Part shown: positions 41,639 through 50,226 of the stretch, one piece after another
Numbering within the stretch: the stretch's first letter is position 1
How the letters are laid out: every line of letters starts with the position of its first letter
DNA from: an uncultured Burkholderiaceae bacterium
GTDB taxonomy: Bacteria; Pseudomonadota; Gammaproteobacteria; Burkholderiales; Burkholderiaceae
DNA: 64,000 nt
Direction: 5' to 3'
Assembly (NCBI GenBank): GCA_937871985.1
Contig: CALMPB010000400.1
Location: forward strand, 62,001-126,000
Made by a program: the position numbers and the translations under genes
Notes under the pieces: generated by a model
The model's input: only the letters and a program-made list of their open reading frames with translations
What the model was told of the DNA's origin: nothing
The model's database searches: none

Positions 41639-42749
41639 ATTGGTCACTCTGAGTCAATTGTTTGTAGGCGCTGGCTTGTTGCTGGTACAGATTGTAAACA
41701 TCCATCGGTACCCACCACTCCAGCTCGCTCGTATTCTCGTTAATGCGTGGATAGCACCCTTTGCGATTAAATACCGTCAGCTCGTCAGGGGCGAGCATCT
41801 TGCACTTCTTATCGCGCAGGTTATCCTGCATGTTGCCATTAAAGCGCTCGACCACGCGATTGAACTCAGCGGCCAGGATGTCGTCTTGGTATTCAGCACC
41901 ATGACAACGGAACGGAATCGTGATCTGGTCGTTCGAGTTATTGATCGGGCGATCGGCTTCGAAGTTAAACGCTGCCCCAATCGGCGCAGACATCGGCGTA
42001 GCGATCGTGGACGCAATCTTCTGAACTTTGGTTTTGGTGCTATCCATTACCAAGCGGAAAATCCGCGTATTGCAGTCCAGACGGTTTTGCACGATGAACT
42101 TCGGGTACGGTACGATGCGTCCCTGGAAGGCCAGCGACATGTAATGGCACCAGAACAAAAACATCGCCGTGATGGGATCGCCCGGCAGGTTACGGAAACT
42201 GGCCGTTATATCGTATGTTGAATAGTTCTTGGTGAGGCCGTCCACCATACTGTGGGATTCTTTGTAAACGCCCTCTGGCGAAGTCGCCATAGGGGCTACG
42301 ACATCGGGCCAACCGCTCATCGAGAGCAGGTGGTTCGACAGAATCGGTATGAATGCTTGCTGACGATCATGAAAGGCGCTCGTAAATCCATTACGAGCCA
42401 GCTGCGGGTCAAGCGTCAAACGCAAGATCGCAGGCACGCTGTTCATGTTGTTGGTGAGCAGCGGCATCAGTTCTCGCACACCCCGCAAGTTCGCGGTGGA
42501 GAAGTTCAGCGCCGGTCGGGTAAAAAAGGTATAGCCGAAGTAATCCTTGTTGATCGGGATTGCTGAGGGCGTTTGGCGATGGTTAAGGCCGAAGAAGCTT
42601 TCACCAATTGCCGAACTCAGATTACCGACCGACCCTTGTTGTGAGACTTGATCAATGCGATCGGTGACGCTCGGGATCTTTTTCAGAGCCTCCGAGTTTG
42701 TCTGCTCTTTCAAAATGCTTTCGGCACTCGGCTTATTCGAACCAGCCAT
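41628..42749 (-). CDS. Virion structural protein, probably tail/baseplate
   Basis: 373-aa protein. The frame is open much further upstream (to 43805) across an opposite-strand gene, but ATG 42749 with AGGAG ten bases before it is the sensible start (MAGSNKPSAESILKEQ). The body has KDYFGYTFFTRPALNFSTANL and a PLLT segment, a pattern seen in jumbo-phage virion proteins. It overlaps the baseplate-like gene by 11-20 bases and so is probably part of the same structure. Gln-rich C-terminus (YQQQASAYKQLTQSDQ). No catalytic motif. Confidence 0.75.
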   Translation of the reverse strand: MAGSNKPSAESILKEQTNSEALKKIPSVTDRIDQVSQQGSVGNLSSAIGESFFGLNHRQTPSAIPINKDYFGYTFFTRPALNFSTANLRGVRELMPLLTNNMNSVPAILRLTLDPQLARNGFTSAFHDRQQAFIPILSNHLLSMSGWPDVVAPMATSPEGVYKESHSMVDGLTKNYSTYDITASFRNLPGDPITAMFLFWCHYMSLAFQGRIVPYPKFIVQNRLDCNTRIFRLVMDSTKTKVQKIASTIATPMSAPIGAAFNFEADRPINNSNDQITIPFRCHGAEYQDDILAAEFNRVVERFNGNMQDNLRDKKCKMLAPDELTVFNRKGCYPRINENTSELEWWVPMDVYNLYQQQASAYKQLTQSDQYGR

Positions 42750-42782
42750 TTTTAGATAACTCCTGAAGGAAGGAAACACGCG

Positions 42783-43928
42783 ATGTACGACAAACTCGCC
42801 GAAACCGGAATGGTGACGTTCCGGAAAGTCCTCGATCTGTGGCGGGGCAGCAAGTCCCAGTCGCTGATCGACTACACACGCAGCTCTCGCGTGGAACCTT
42901 TGACGCTCATCGATGAGTCGTTGATCTTCAACACGGAAATGAACGACGTTCTGAATTCGCTTCTGAATCAGTTCGTCGCCTACTACCTGCAAGCAGTGTC
43001 GGTCTCCACCGTCGTGGGCAACATCGAAGTGATGCGCCAGCTCGACAAGCTCAACCCGAACCGCAGCGCCACTGACGCGCTGGCCACGGGCGCAGGTACG
43101 CTGTACATGCTGTCCAACGAAGCCTACGCTGATCGCATGCCCAACGGCCTGCAGATCTCGATGGAAGCTGACGCGTCGGACGGTGACGCCGGTGGCAAGT
43201 TCAAAGACCAACTGAAGAAGACGGACAAACTCGCTGCCAAGCTCGGCCCGAGCGCCACAGCGCCCAAGGACGCCGCTGACGTGGTGAAGGAACTCGCTAA
43301 CCTCGCAGTCGGCAAACTCGTGAACATCGAGATCACCGATGGCGAGAAGAAGGCGCAGATTCCTGTGCAGTTTCGCCTCATCACCAACTCGGTGCCGAGC
43401 GAACACTTGGCTCATATCTTGTCTGTCGGCAGCCAGGACAACACGGTCAAAGAGCGCTGGCACGGCTGGAAATCGGGTCGTCTGCGCTTCTGGCGTGACC
43501 TGGTCCTGTGCCAAGACCTGATCGATGCGCATCGTCGCAACCTGATGAACGACAAGTCGGGTGTGCTCTCTTCGATCATGTCGCGTCGTCGTGGCAACGA
43601 TGCCGCAGCACTGGCCAGCCTGAACCCGTCGGTGGCCACCGCCTCGAACCTGGTCGTGCTCTCCAAGGAAACGCTCGCTCGTCTGGAGCTGCAAGTGAAC
43701 GGCAAGTTCAGCAGCTTTAAGGTCCGCGAGAAGGTCTTCCAGGAAACGTACCTGATGATCGTGGCCGTGATGGACCTGCAGTTCAACCGCGTTGTGTTCT
43801 ACCATCGCGGCATCCCCCAGCCCTCGGATCTTTCGCTCAAGGATCTGAAGGTCTCGAACAAGGGATCGGGTCCGAACATCGGCGACATGCTCAAAGACCT
43901 GGGCCTGGGCCTCGCGCCGAGCCTCTGA
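42783..43928 (+). CDS. Virion/head protein with S-M-E site
   Basis: 381-aa protein, divergent from the minus-strand pair across 33 bases. At residue 126 it has S-M-E (QISMEADAS) followed by a Gly/Asp/Lys-rich flexible loop (to about 165), which would suit cleavage by a phiKZ-type prohead protease (after S/A/G-x-E). The second half is beta-rich with several Arg. Codons are C/G-ending. By order it could correspond to phiKZ inner-body proteins such as gp89/gp90; that is inference. Confidence 0.7.
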   Translation: MYDKLAETGMVTFRKVLDLWRGSKSQSLIDYTRSSRVEPLTLIDESLIFNTEMNDVLNSLLNQFVAYYLQAVSVSTVVGNIEVMRQLDKLNPNRSATDALATGAGTLYMLSNEAYADRMPNGLQISMEADASDGDAGGKFKDQLKKTDKLAAKLGPSATAPKDAADVVKELANLAVGKLVNIEITDGEKKAQIPVQFRLITNSVPSEHLAHILSVGSQDNTVKERWHGWKSGRLRFWRDLVLCQDLIDAHRRNLMNDKSGVLSSIMSRRRGNDAAALASLNPSVATASNLVVLSKETLARLELQVNGKFSSFKVREKVFQETYLMIVAVMDLQFNRVVFYHRGIPQPSDLSLKDLKVSNKGSGPNIGDMLKDLGLGLAPSL

Positions 43929-43936
43929 TTCTCACT

Positions 43937-43961
43937 GCCTGGGAGCTAGTAACTCCCAGGC
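43937..43961 (+). other. Intergenic hairpin
   Basis: A perfect 9-bp stem GCCTGGGAG/CTCCCAGGC (43937-43945/43953-43961), loop CTAGTAA, 17 bases before the next start, no T-run. Confidence 0.6.
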
Positions 43962-43977
43962 CATCCAAGGTACAGAC

Positions 43978-44871
43978 ATGGAAATCAAAAAGTTTCTGCG
44001 CTCGGTTCTGCCGAGTATCGAGAAAGAGAACGTTGACGATGACTTGCGCCAAACGGCCAACGAACTCGATCGCGTGGTGCTGCCGACCTACGAGACGGCC
44101 GCCAAGCTCTTCAAAGGCCGCAAGCTCGCCAATGAAGAACTGAAGGCTGACCAGATCGTCATCGCGCGCAACCTGAAGGCGCCTGTCAACGAGAACCCGG
44201 TTCTCACGATCGCGCGTATCAACCAGGCCGTCATGAGCAACGTGAAGGCACTGGAGAAGTACGTGGCAACGACCTACGGCGAAGACATCGCTGCCTCGGG
44301 TCTGACCTACCGCAAAGCCACCGTGCTGCAACTGGTCGAGCTGGCCTCCTTCTACGCCAAGTACGCCATGGCGTATCTGAAGCGCATCTACATCCTGGAA
44401 ACGGCAGCGCTGGAAGAAGGCGCCGATCCGGAAGAGCAAACGCCCGCTGACGTGCAGTGGCTGAAGGCAAACTTCCTGTCGTTCCTGCGCGCAGCCGAGA
44501 TCCTCTCGCAAGCGGACATGACCTTCAAGCGCAACATCGACGGCATCGCCGACATCGTTGTGACCGAAGACAACGTCGATACGCTGCCCCAGACGCTGGG
44601 CGCCAACAAGATCGATCCCTTCAAGCTCGGTCTCATCCCGGTGTGGCTCAATCCGGTGTATCACATCGGCATCGTGGTCGCTGAGTTCCAGGCAGCGCGC
44701 TACGACGCGGCCAAAGAAGAGCTGCAGAACCTGAACCTGCGCAAGCTCAACATGGAACTGCTGATCGCTGGCAAGCCCAACGCCAAGGTGCAAAAGGACA
44801 TCGAGTACACGCAGAGCCGTATCGACAAGCTGCGTTACAAGATCGCCCAGATGGAGGAGCGTTATGCCTGA
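43978..44871 (+). CDS. Unknown helical virion-type protein, 297 aa
   Basis: 297-aa protein, all helical. The last 60 residues form a clear coiled coil (RKLNMELLIAGKPNAKVQK and onward, to MEERYA). It overlaps the next gene by eight bases. Codon use is C/G-rich like the head genes around it. No catalytic motif and no S-x-E site of the inner-body type. Role in head or neck assembly inferred from context only. Confidence 0.75.
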   Translation: MEIKKFLRSVLPSIEKENVDDDLRQTANELDRVVLPTYETAAKLFKGRKLANEELKADQIVIARNLKAPVNENPVLTIARINQAVMSNVKALEKYVATTYGEDIAASGLTYRKATVLQLVELASFYAKYAMAYLKRIYILETAALEEGADPEEQTPADVQWLKANFLSFLRAAEILSQADMTFKRNIDGIADIVVTEDNVDTLPQTLGANKIDPFKLGLIPVWLNPVYHIGIVVAEFQAARYDAAKEELQNLNLRKLNMELLIAGKPNAKVQKDIEYTQSRIDKLRYKIAQMEERYA

Positions 44872-45466
44872 GGCTCAATCGCAGTACTCCATTTACCCGC
44901 GCGGGTTTCTGGGTCGTGTGGTCGAGCCTCGCGTCGAAAAGAAGACGCAACCCCCCGAACTGCGAATCGGTGGTGGTGGCAACGTGGTGACCTTTGGTCG
45001 CCCCAAGACGCTCGTGATTCCCAACCCGAACGTGGAAGCGCTCTACAAGCTCAATATCGACCAGCCGCTGCAGGCCAAGTCGTTCGAGTTTCGTGAGCGC
45101 GTGCTGATTACGGCGCTCGATGCGTTTGGCACCAAGAACTTCTTCGAGTGGGTTTCGCTGCAGTATCGCTCGCCCTCGGCCGGTGACATGCATCGTCGTT
45201 TCCTCGCGGATACGATGCGCTTCATCGACACGGGCCATCGCGAGCTGCACACGATGACCTGGGCCAATCTGGTGGACGTGACCGATAGCGGCAACGTCGG
45301 CCCGGACTTCGGTCAGGAAGTGGTGGATTTCTTCGGACTGAATCCCACGACCAAACAACCCACTCGCAACCAGAAACTGATCGACGTGGTGCAAACCTGG
45401 TGCACGCGTCGTGGCGGCTGCGAAGATATGCTGGGCACGCTGCACGTGCTGTTCGGCGACATCTAA
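44864..45466 (+). CDS. Unknown 200-aa virion-type protein
   Basis: 200-aa protein, start ATG within the end of the previous gene (after GGAGGAGCGTT). Basic, Gly-rich N-terminus (LRIGGGGNVVTFGRPK), then alpha/beta. The C-terminal part contains two Cys (TWCTRRGGCEDM). It is the last gene before the five-gene inner-body array. No family recognised. Confidence 0.75.
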   Translation: MPEAQSQYSIYPRGFLGRVVEPRVEKKTQPPELRIGGGGNVVTFGRPKTLVIPNPNVEALYKLNIDQPLQAKSFEFRERVLITALDAFGTKNFFEWVSLQYRSPSAGDMHRRFLADTMRFIDTGHRELHTMTWANLVDVTDSGNVGPDFGQEVVDFFGLNPTTKQPTRNQKLIDVVQTWCTRRGGCEDMLGTLHVLFGDI

Positions 45467-45501
45467 GTGCCCCACCTCGATCTAAATAGAAGGAGCTACA
45501 C

Positions 45502-47214
45502 ATGCGCCGTTATCTGAACGGACTGGGCGGTCAACGCTCGATGGAAGACGACCAAAGCCAAGAGGACCAAAAGCGTCCTGGTGGCGAAGGTGGTGAAGCA
45601 GGCACGGGCGAAGACGCTCGCAAGCCTGAAGACCAAAGCCGTCAGCCCGAGGGCGGCGAGAACAAGGAAGGCCAAAATGAAGACGGTACCCGCAGCGGTG
45701 AAGGCGGTGACAGCGGCGGCGACCCTGCTGGTCGCAGCGATGGGGGTTCCGGCTCCGACGATCGTCGGCAAGCAGAAGACGCTGGGCGTGCGCGAGCCGG
45801 TGATGCGAACGACGATTCCGCGCGGATTCCCGACCCCGACGATCTGAACGCCATGGCGGGCGAGCCCTCGCTCGAAGAAGACCTGGTGGGCCTGGCGGAA
45901 ACGGCTGCGCACATCGACCGCGCCGAGACGGCCGCTGTCGTCATGAACGGTGACCTCGATACCGTGGAAACCGTGGGCGCTGCGCTCGATCAAGCTGCCC
46001 AGCAAGAAGTGCAACCTGAAGTCGTTGCCGACATGGCCGATGCGGTTGTCGGCCGTGTGCAGGAAAACTGGGAGCTGGGTGCTGAAATTGCCCCGGCCCT
46101 GGAAGCCTTCAAAGAGCTCGGTGGCAAGTCGCGCTACGACGTCTCCATGGAAGGCGTGGCTGAAACCGCGCAGCGCCTCTGGGAAGCCGTGATCCGTGCG
46201 TTCAAGGCTGCTTACCAGTGGGTGGTGGATTTCTTCACCAAGATCTTCAGCTCGGCTGAGAAGCTGCGCAAGCGCCTGGAAGCGATCAAGAAGGAACTGG
46301 ACCTGGTCAACCTGAACACCAAGCCTTCGGCTGAATCGTTCGATAACGCCTCCGTGTTCAACAACCTGCAAGTCGCTGGCAAGACCACGGGCTTCGAAGC
46401 GAACCTGCAGCAGTTCAAGACCACGACGCAAAACGTCTATGATCACTCGAATGCGTGGTGCTACTCGTACGGCAAGTATCTGCTCGAAGCGCTGGGCGGC
46501 GTGCGCGCTGTCGGGGTCGCTAGGGTCTCGATCCTGCTCAAGCCGATTCCGGTGCCTTCGGGCGAATTCGCAGGCGCTACCAAGATCGCGGATCCGAAGG
46601 CTGCTGGCTTTGGCCCGCTCACGGGCGCTGATCTGAAAGCGGACAACCTGCAGCTGATGCGTACGCCCGAGATCTTCGGCGGCAAGGCCATCGTGATCCA
46701 TGAAATCCCCGTTATGACGCCGGGCGATTACACGGCAGCGCTCATCCAGCACGCTGACTGGGTGGGTGCTACGCTCTCGACGTACGACCCGAAGGCGGCT
46801 GCCGCTCAAGGTAAGTCGAACGCGACCCTCACGGCCCAGGAAATCGACAAGACTCTGGACGTGATCGATGGCGTGCTCAAGCGTCTGGAAACCTTCAAGC
46901 GTGAAGAAGGTAACCTGCGCGAAGTGAAGAAGCGCATCGCCGCTTCGCTGCCGCACATGTTCGACTGGAAGTTCAAGGCCGAGTCCCAAGACGAAGCCAA
47001 GAAGCAACTGGGCTACACGAGTTCGTCCGATGTGCGTAAGATCGTTCGCAACGCGTCTCGCATGATCGATCAGCCTGCAACCGCCTACTCGGCCTACGCC
47101 CTGCGTACCGTGAAGTCGCTGCTGGACTACGTCGACAACTCGGTCTCGCTGTATCCGAAGAAGTCGGCTCTCAAACCGGGCCAGTCTGCTACGCCCTTGC
47201 TGGCAGGCGCCTAA
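45502..47214 (+). CDS. Inner-body (internal head) protein, paralogue 1
   Basis: 570-aa protein. It has S13-M-E15 near the N-terminus (RSMEDDQSQ), then a very acidic Gly/Glu/Gln/Asp-rich stretch to about residue 120, then S215-M-E217 (VSMEGVAET) leading into the block W-x-A-V-I...W-V-V-D-F-F-x-K-I-F...KLRKRLEAI shared with four following genes. The C-terminal part is helical with RMIDQPATAYSAYALRTVKSLL, also shared. In phiKZ such proteins (gp93, gp95, gp97, gp162, gp163) form the proteinaceous inner body and are cut after A/G/S-x-E by the prohead protease. ATG after GAAGGAGCTACAC. Confidence 0.8.
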   Translation: MRRYLNGLGGQRSMEDDQSQEDQKRPGGEGGEAGTGEDARKPEDQSRQPEGGENKEGQNEDGTRSGEGGDSGGDPAGRSDGGSGSDDRRQAEDAGRARAGDANDDSARIPDPDDLNAMAGEPSLEEDLVGLAETAAHIDRAETAAVVMNGDLDTVETVGAALDQAAQQEVQPEVVADMADAVVGRVQENWELGAEIAPALEAFKELGGKSRYDVSMEGVAETAQRLWEAVIRAFKAAYQWVVDFFTKIFSSAEKLRKRLEAIKKELDLVNLNTKPSAESFDNASVFNNLQVAGKTTGFEANLQQFKTTTQNVYDHSNAWCYSYGKYLLEALGGVRAVGVARVSILLKPIPVPSGEFAGATKIADPKAAGFGPLTGADLKADNLQLMRTPEIFGGKAIVIHEIPVMTPGDYTAALIQHADWVGATLSTYDPKAAAAQGKSNATLTAQEIDKTLDVIDGVLKRLETFKREEGNLREVKKRIAASLPHMFDWKFKAESQDEAKKQLGYTSSSDVRKIVRNASRMIDQPATAYSAYALRTVKSLLDYVDNSVSLYPKKSALKPGQSATPLLAGA

Positions 47215-47362
47215 CACCAAATCCTACGGCGCTGCCCTGAGTAAATCAATACTGGTATAAACAAATACTATAGTGGTTTACCCAAGGTAGCCCGAAGGTA
47301 GTACCGCGCGCGTACTTTTCTGTAGTTCCCCAAAATCACCATTTGCAAATGGAGCATTAAAC
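47215..47362 (+). promoter_or_regulatory. Promoter/leader of the major inner-body gene with 14-bp palindrome
   Basis: 148 bases. Contains TGGTATAAACAAATACTATAG near 47255 (AT-rich promoter type), GTAC-CGCGC-GCGTAC small inverted repeat near 47320, and the perfect palindrome CCATTTGCAAATGG (47339-47352). The palindrome's right end overlaps the ribosome site GGAG (47351-47354), so folding or protein binding would hide it. Confidence 0.45.
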
Positions 47363-48754
47363 ATGCGTCGTTCCTACTCCCGTATGGGTCTGGTTGCTTC
47401 GATGGAGCAACAAGCTGAAGTCGATCAACTGACCGTCATCCCGGCCCCCGAAACCCCCCTGGGCGCCAACGCCGACTCGATGGAAACCGAACTGGTCGAA
47501 ATCACCGAAGAAGCCGCTGCCCTGCAAGCTGACGACGCCGCCGTCGACCAGACCGTCGCCGTGGCCGAAACGCTGGAAACCGTGGGCGAAGCCCTGGAAG
47601 TCGCTGAAGAAGCCGGCGGCGTCTCGCCCGAAGCTGCTGCCGCGCTGGAACCGGCCCTGGAATGCCTGTACGGCCTGATCGGCGCCTCGGCCCGTCGCCG
47701 TCCGTCGCTGGAATCCTACGGTGGCACCAACAGCCGCCGCGCCGCGACGAACCTGTCGATGGAAGACGTCAAGGAAACCGCCAAGAAGGCCTGGGACGCC
47801 GTGATCGCCGCGATCAAGAAGGCCATCCAGTTCATCAGCGACTTCTTCTTCAAGATCTTCAACAACGCCGACAAGCTGAAAAAGCGTGCTGAAGAACTGG
47901 TCAAGCAAGCCGGCGCCTCCAAGGCCGAAGCCAAGCCCCTGCAAGACGGCCGCATCTTCGCCGCCCTGCAAGTCGGTGGCAAGGTCGACGGCGTCGCCGC
48001 TGCCAAGATGGCTGTCGAGTACGCCGAGCACACCGCTGCCGCCCAGGCCGGCATGGTCGCTGCCGCCGACAAGGCGCTGGCCGACATCGAATCGGGCAAG
48101 TTCGAAGACAACCCCGCTGACCAGCTGAAGAACGTCGCCTCCGCCCTGAAGGCCTCCAAGGTCGACGGCGCCACTGCCGGTGGCAGCCAGCCCGAGTTCA
48201 CCGAAACGCTGCGCACGGAAGAACTGCCCGGCGGCAAGGCCATCTTCGTCACCATCCCGACGACCGAAACCTCGCAAGGTCCGCTGGAACCGGGCAAGCT
48301 GGCCGCGCTGTACGAAGGCGTCTCGGCTCGCATCGGTGACTTCGACGCCAAGCGTCAGGCTCCCGAAAAGGCTGACGTCCAGGGCGTGAACGCTCAAGAC
48401 GCTGGCGAAATCGGCAAGATGGTCGTGACCCTGGCCGACAAGCTGATCGCCTACAAGGCCGGTCTGGACAAGATCGTCAAGACCAAGAAGTCGCTCGTCT
48501 CGGCCATGGAAAAGCAGGCTCGTGAAGCCACCAAGTCGACCGAAGGCACCAAGGAAATGCGTGCTGGCCTGGCTACCGGCATGCGTCGCGCCGGCGCCGC
48601 CGTCGCCCGCTTCATCGACCAGCCCTCCAAGGACTTCGCGATCTACGGTCTGCGTACCGGCAAGTCGCTGATCGACCTGGGCGAGCTGTCCCTGAAGGGC
48701 GGCGAAGCCAAGGCTGACGACAAGAAGCCCGAAGCTGCTGCCGCTGCCGCCTAA
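47363..48754 (+). CDS. Inner-body (internal head) protein, paralogue 2, likely the most abundant
   Basis: 463-aa protein with S13-M-E15, S115-L-E117 and S132-M-E134 candidate cleavage sites. The last leads into W-D-A-V-I-A-A-I-K-K...FFFKIFNNADKLKKRAEEL, the family block. The C-terminus has FIDQPSKDFAIYGLRTGKSLI, as in the paralogues, and ends in Lys/Ala-rich KKPEAAAAAA. Codon use is the most biased in the window (CTG, GCC, GAA, AAG, GTC), so this is probably the dominant inner-body protein packaged with DNA. It has its own promoter-like leader. The mature form would start after residue 15 or after 134. Confidence 0.8.
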   Translation: MRRSYSRMGLVASMEQQAEVDQLTVIPAPETPLGANADSMETELVEITEEAAALQADDAAVDQTVAVAETLETVGEALEVAEEAGGVSPEAAAALEPALECLYGLIGASARRRPSLESYGGTNSRRAATNLSMEDVKETAKKAWDAVIAAIKKAIQFISDFFFKIFNNADKLKKRAEELVKQAGASKAEAKPLQDGRIFAALQVGGKVDGVAAAKMAVEYAEHTAAAQAGMVAAADKALADIESGKFEDNPADQLKNVASALKASKVDGATAGGSQPEFTETLRTEELPGGKAIFVTIPTTETSQGPLEPGKLAALYEGVSARIGDFDAKRQAPEKADVQGVNAQDAGEIGKMVVTLADKLIAYKAGLDKIVKTKKSLVSAMEKQAREATKSTEGTKEMRAGLATGMRRAGAAVARFIDQPSKDFAIYGLRTGKSLIDLGELSLKGGEAKADDKKPEAAAAAA

Positions 48755-48790
48755 GCCTTACCGGTAAAGGCCACCCCGTAAGTGTTCTGT

Positions 48791-48826
48791 GATAGATCGC
48801 CAATCTTAACCGTGCGGCGATCTATC
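48791..48826 (+). other. Intergenic 11-bp hairpin in the inner-body operon
   Basis: GATAGATCGCC pairs perfectly with GGCGATCTATC (48791-48801/48816-48826), loop of 14. It is enclosed by CACCCC/GGGGTG arms. No T-run. 55 bases before the next start codon. Confidence 0.65.
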
Positions 48827-48880
48827 CAGGCACCTATGGGGTGCTATTCCGGCCCCATTCAGAATTCAAGGAGTAAGAAG

Positions 48881-50164
48881 ATGCGTACTCGTCCGGGACT
48901 GCTGTCCATGGAAGAAGAAGCAGTCGCCGTGTTGCCCATCGGTGCAGCGGCTGCAAGTGCGGAGACGGTCGCGATCGAAACCACCCAAGCTGAGGCTCAG
49001 CTGGTGTCGCTCGATGCGCAGATCGATCAGGCCGTTGATACGGCTGCCGCGCTGGAAGAAGTGCAGTCGGGCTTGCGTGCACTGACCGGCAAAGGTGGTG
49101 CTACCGAAGAAGAGCTCGCACTCATCACGGTAGCGGTCGAAGGCCTGACGGACTTGATGGGTGTCTCGCGCCCCATCCGTTTGTCGATGGAAGACTTCGC
49201 CACCCCCATCGGACGCATCCGTGCGACCCAACGCTCGATGGAAAGCATCGGCGAGAAGGTCAAAGAAGTCTGGAAAAAGATCATCGAGATGGTCAAGCGC
49301 TCGATCCAGTGGTTCAAGGATTTCTACGCCAAGATCTTCGACGAAGTGGCCAAGCTGAAAAAGCGTGCTGAAGAAGTTCAGCGCGCCGCAGTCGCGGTCA
49401 AGACCACGACCCCCAAGCAAGAACGTCTGAAGGCAGGCAAGCTGTTCCCGGCCCTCTACATCGGCGAGGCAGTGCCGGATGTGGCAACTGCCCTGGGTCA
49501 GTTCACGCGCGTGGCGCAAGGCGTCTACACGCGTCAAGTCGTGCAGCTCGATGCGGCTCGCATGCTGACCTCCGAACTGGAAAAGCCGGGCGGCGGCTCT
49601 CTCGAAACCTACGACCTCTCCCCACCCACCGCCGGCCTGGAAGAAGTCTCGCGTCCGCAAGACCTGGGCTTTAACGTGCCCGATGGCGTGGGTATGTGGC
49701 GTAGTCCTGAACTCTTCGGCGGCAAGGCCGTGATCGCGTACACCATCCCCAAGGGCAAGGTTGACGTGAGCCTGCTCGATAAGGCGGGTGGCGAAGTCAT
49801 GGCGTTTAACCCGAAGGCCAAGATGCCCGAGGCGCAGAAAGAGCTGAAAACGCTCACGCCTGACCAGTGTCGCGTCGTGGCCAAGGAAGTGGTGGACCTG
49901 ATCGCTGCGATCGAGAAGTACAAATCCACCACCAAGAACGCCGAGGACGCCAAAAAGAAGCTGCTCACAGCGGTTGAAAACTTCGCCAAGAACCCGAACA
50001 ACCTCGGCGGTGAAGACAACCACTACGTGCAGATCGCTCGCAAGCTCTCGACCACGATTCCGCGCCTGCTGGATCAGCCCTCGGCCAGCTTTACGCGCTA
50101 CGCGGTGAGCACAGCTCGTTCCCTGCTCTACTACGTGGAAGACTCGATCAAGCAATACGACTGA
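48881..50164 (+). CDS. Inner-body (internal head) protein, paralogue 3
   Basis: 427-aa protein from ATG 48881 (AAGGAG nearby); the frame is open to 48782 but without a ribosome site. Candidate protease sites S9-M-E11, S102-M-E104 and S119-M-E121. The last precedes W-K-K-I-I-E-M-V-K...WFKDFYAKIFDEVAKLKKRAEEV. It also shares the ELFGGKAVIAYTIPKGK segment with paralogue 1 (EIFGGKAIVIHEIP) and the C-terminal LLDQPSASFTRYAVSTARSLL. Inner-body component by family. It looks like the closest relative of paralogues 1 and 2. Confidence 0.8.
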   Translation: MRTRPGLLSMEEEAVAVLPIGAAAASAETVAIETTQAEAQLVSLDAQIDQAVDTAAALEEVQSGLRALTGKGGATEEELALITVAVEGLTDLMGVSRPIRLSMEDFATPIGRIRATQRSMESIGEKVKEVWKKIIEMVKRSIQWFKDFYAKIFDEVAKLKKRAEEVQRAAVAVKTTTPKQERLKAGKLFPALYIGEAVPDVATALGQFTRVAQGVYTRQVVQLDAARMLTSELEKPGGGSLETYDLSPPTAGLEEVSRPQDLGFNVPDGVGMWRSPELFGGKAVIAYTIPKGKVDVSLLDKAGGEVMAFNPKAKMPEAQKELKTLTPDQCRVVAKEVVDLIAAIEKYKSTTKNAEDAKKKLLTAVENFAKNPNNLGGEDNHYVQIARKLSTTIPRLLDQPSASFTRYAVSTARSLLYYVEDSIKQYD

Positions 50165-50186
50165 TCCGACGTCTTGTCTTAAACCA

Positions 50187-50211
50187 GGGGTGGTGTTAAA
50201 TGCACCACCTC
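50187..50211 (+). other. Intergenic hairpin
   Basis: GGTGGTG/CACCACC (50189-50195/50203-50209) with loop TTAAATG, 16 bases before ATG 50227. It lies next to the ribosome site (TACTGGAG) and may limit or protect it. Confidence 0.55.
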
Positions 50212-50226
50212 TTACTGGAGTGAAAC

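Noticed and set aside
42750..43805. Upstream extension of the minus-strand virion gene
   Set aside because: The added part is antisense to the 381-aa gene; a ribosome site and methionine at 42749 give a natural start.
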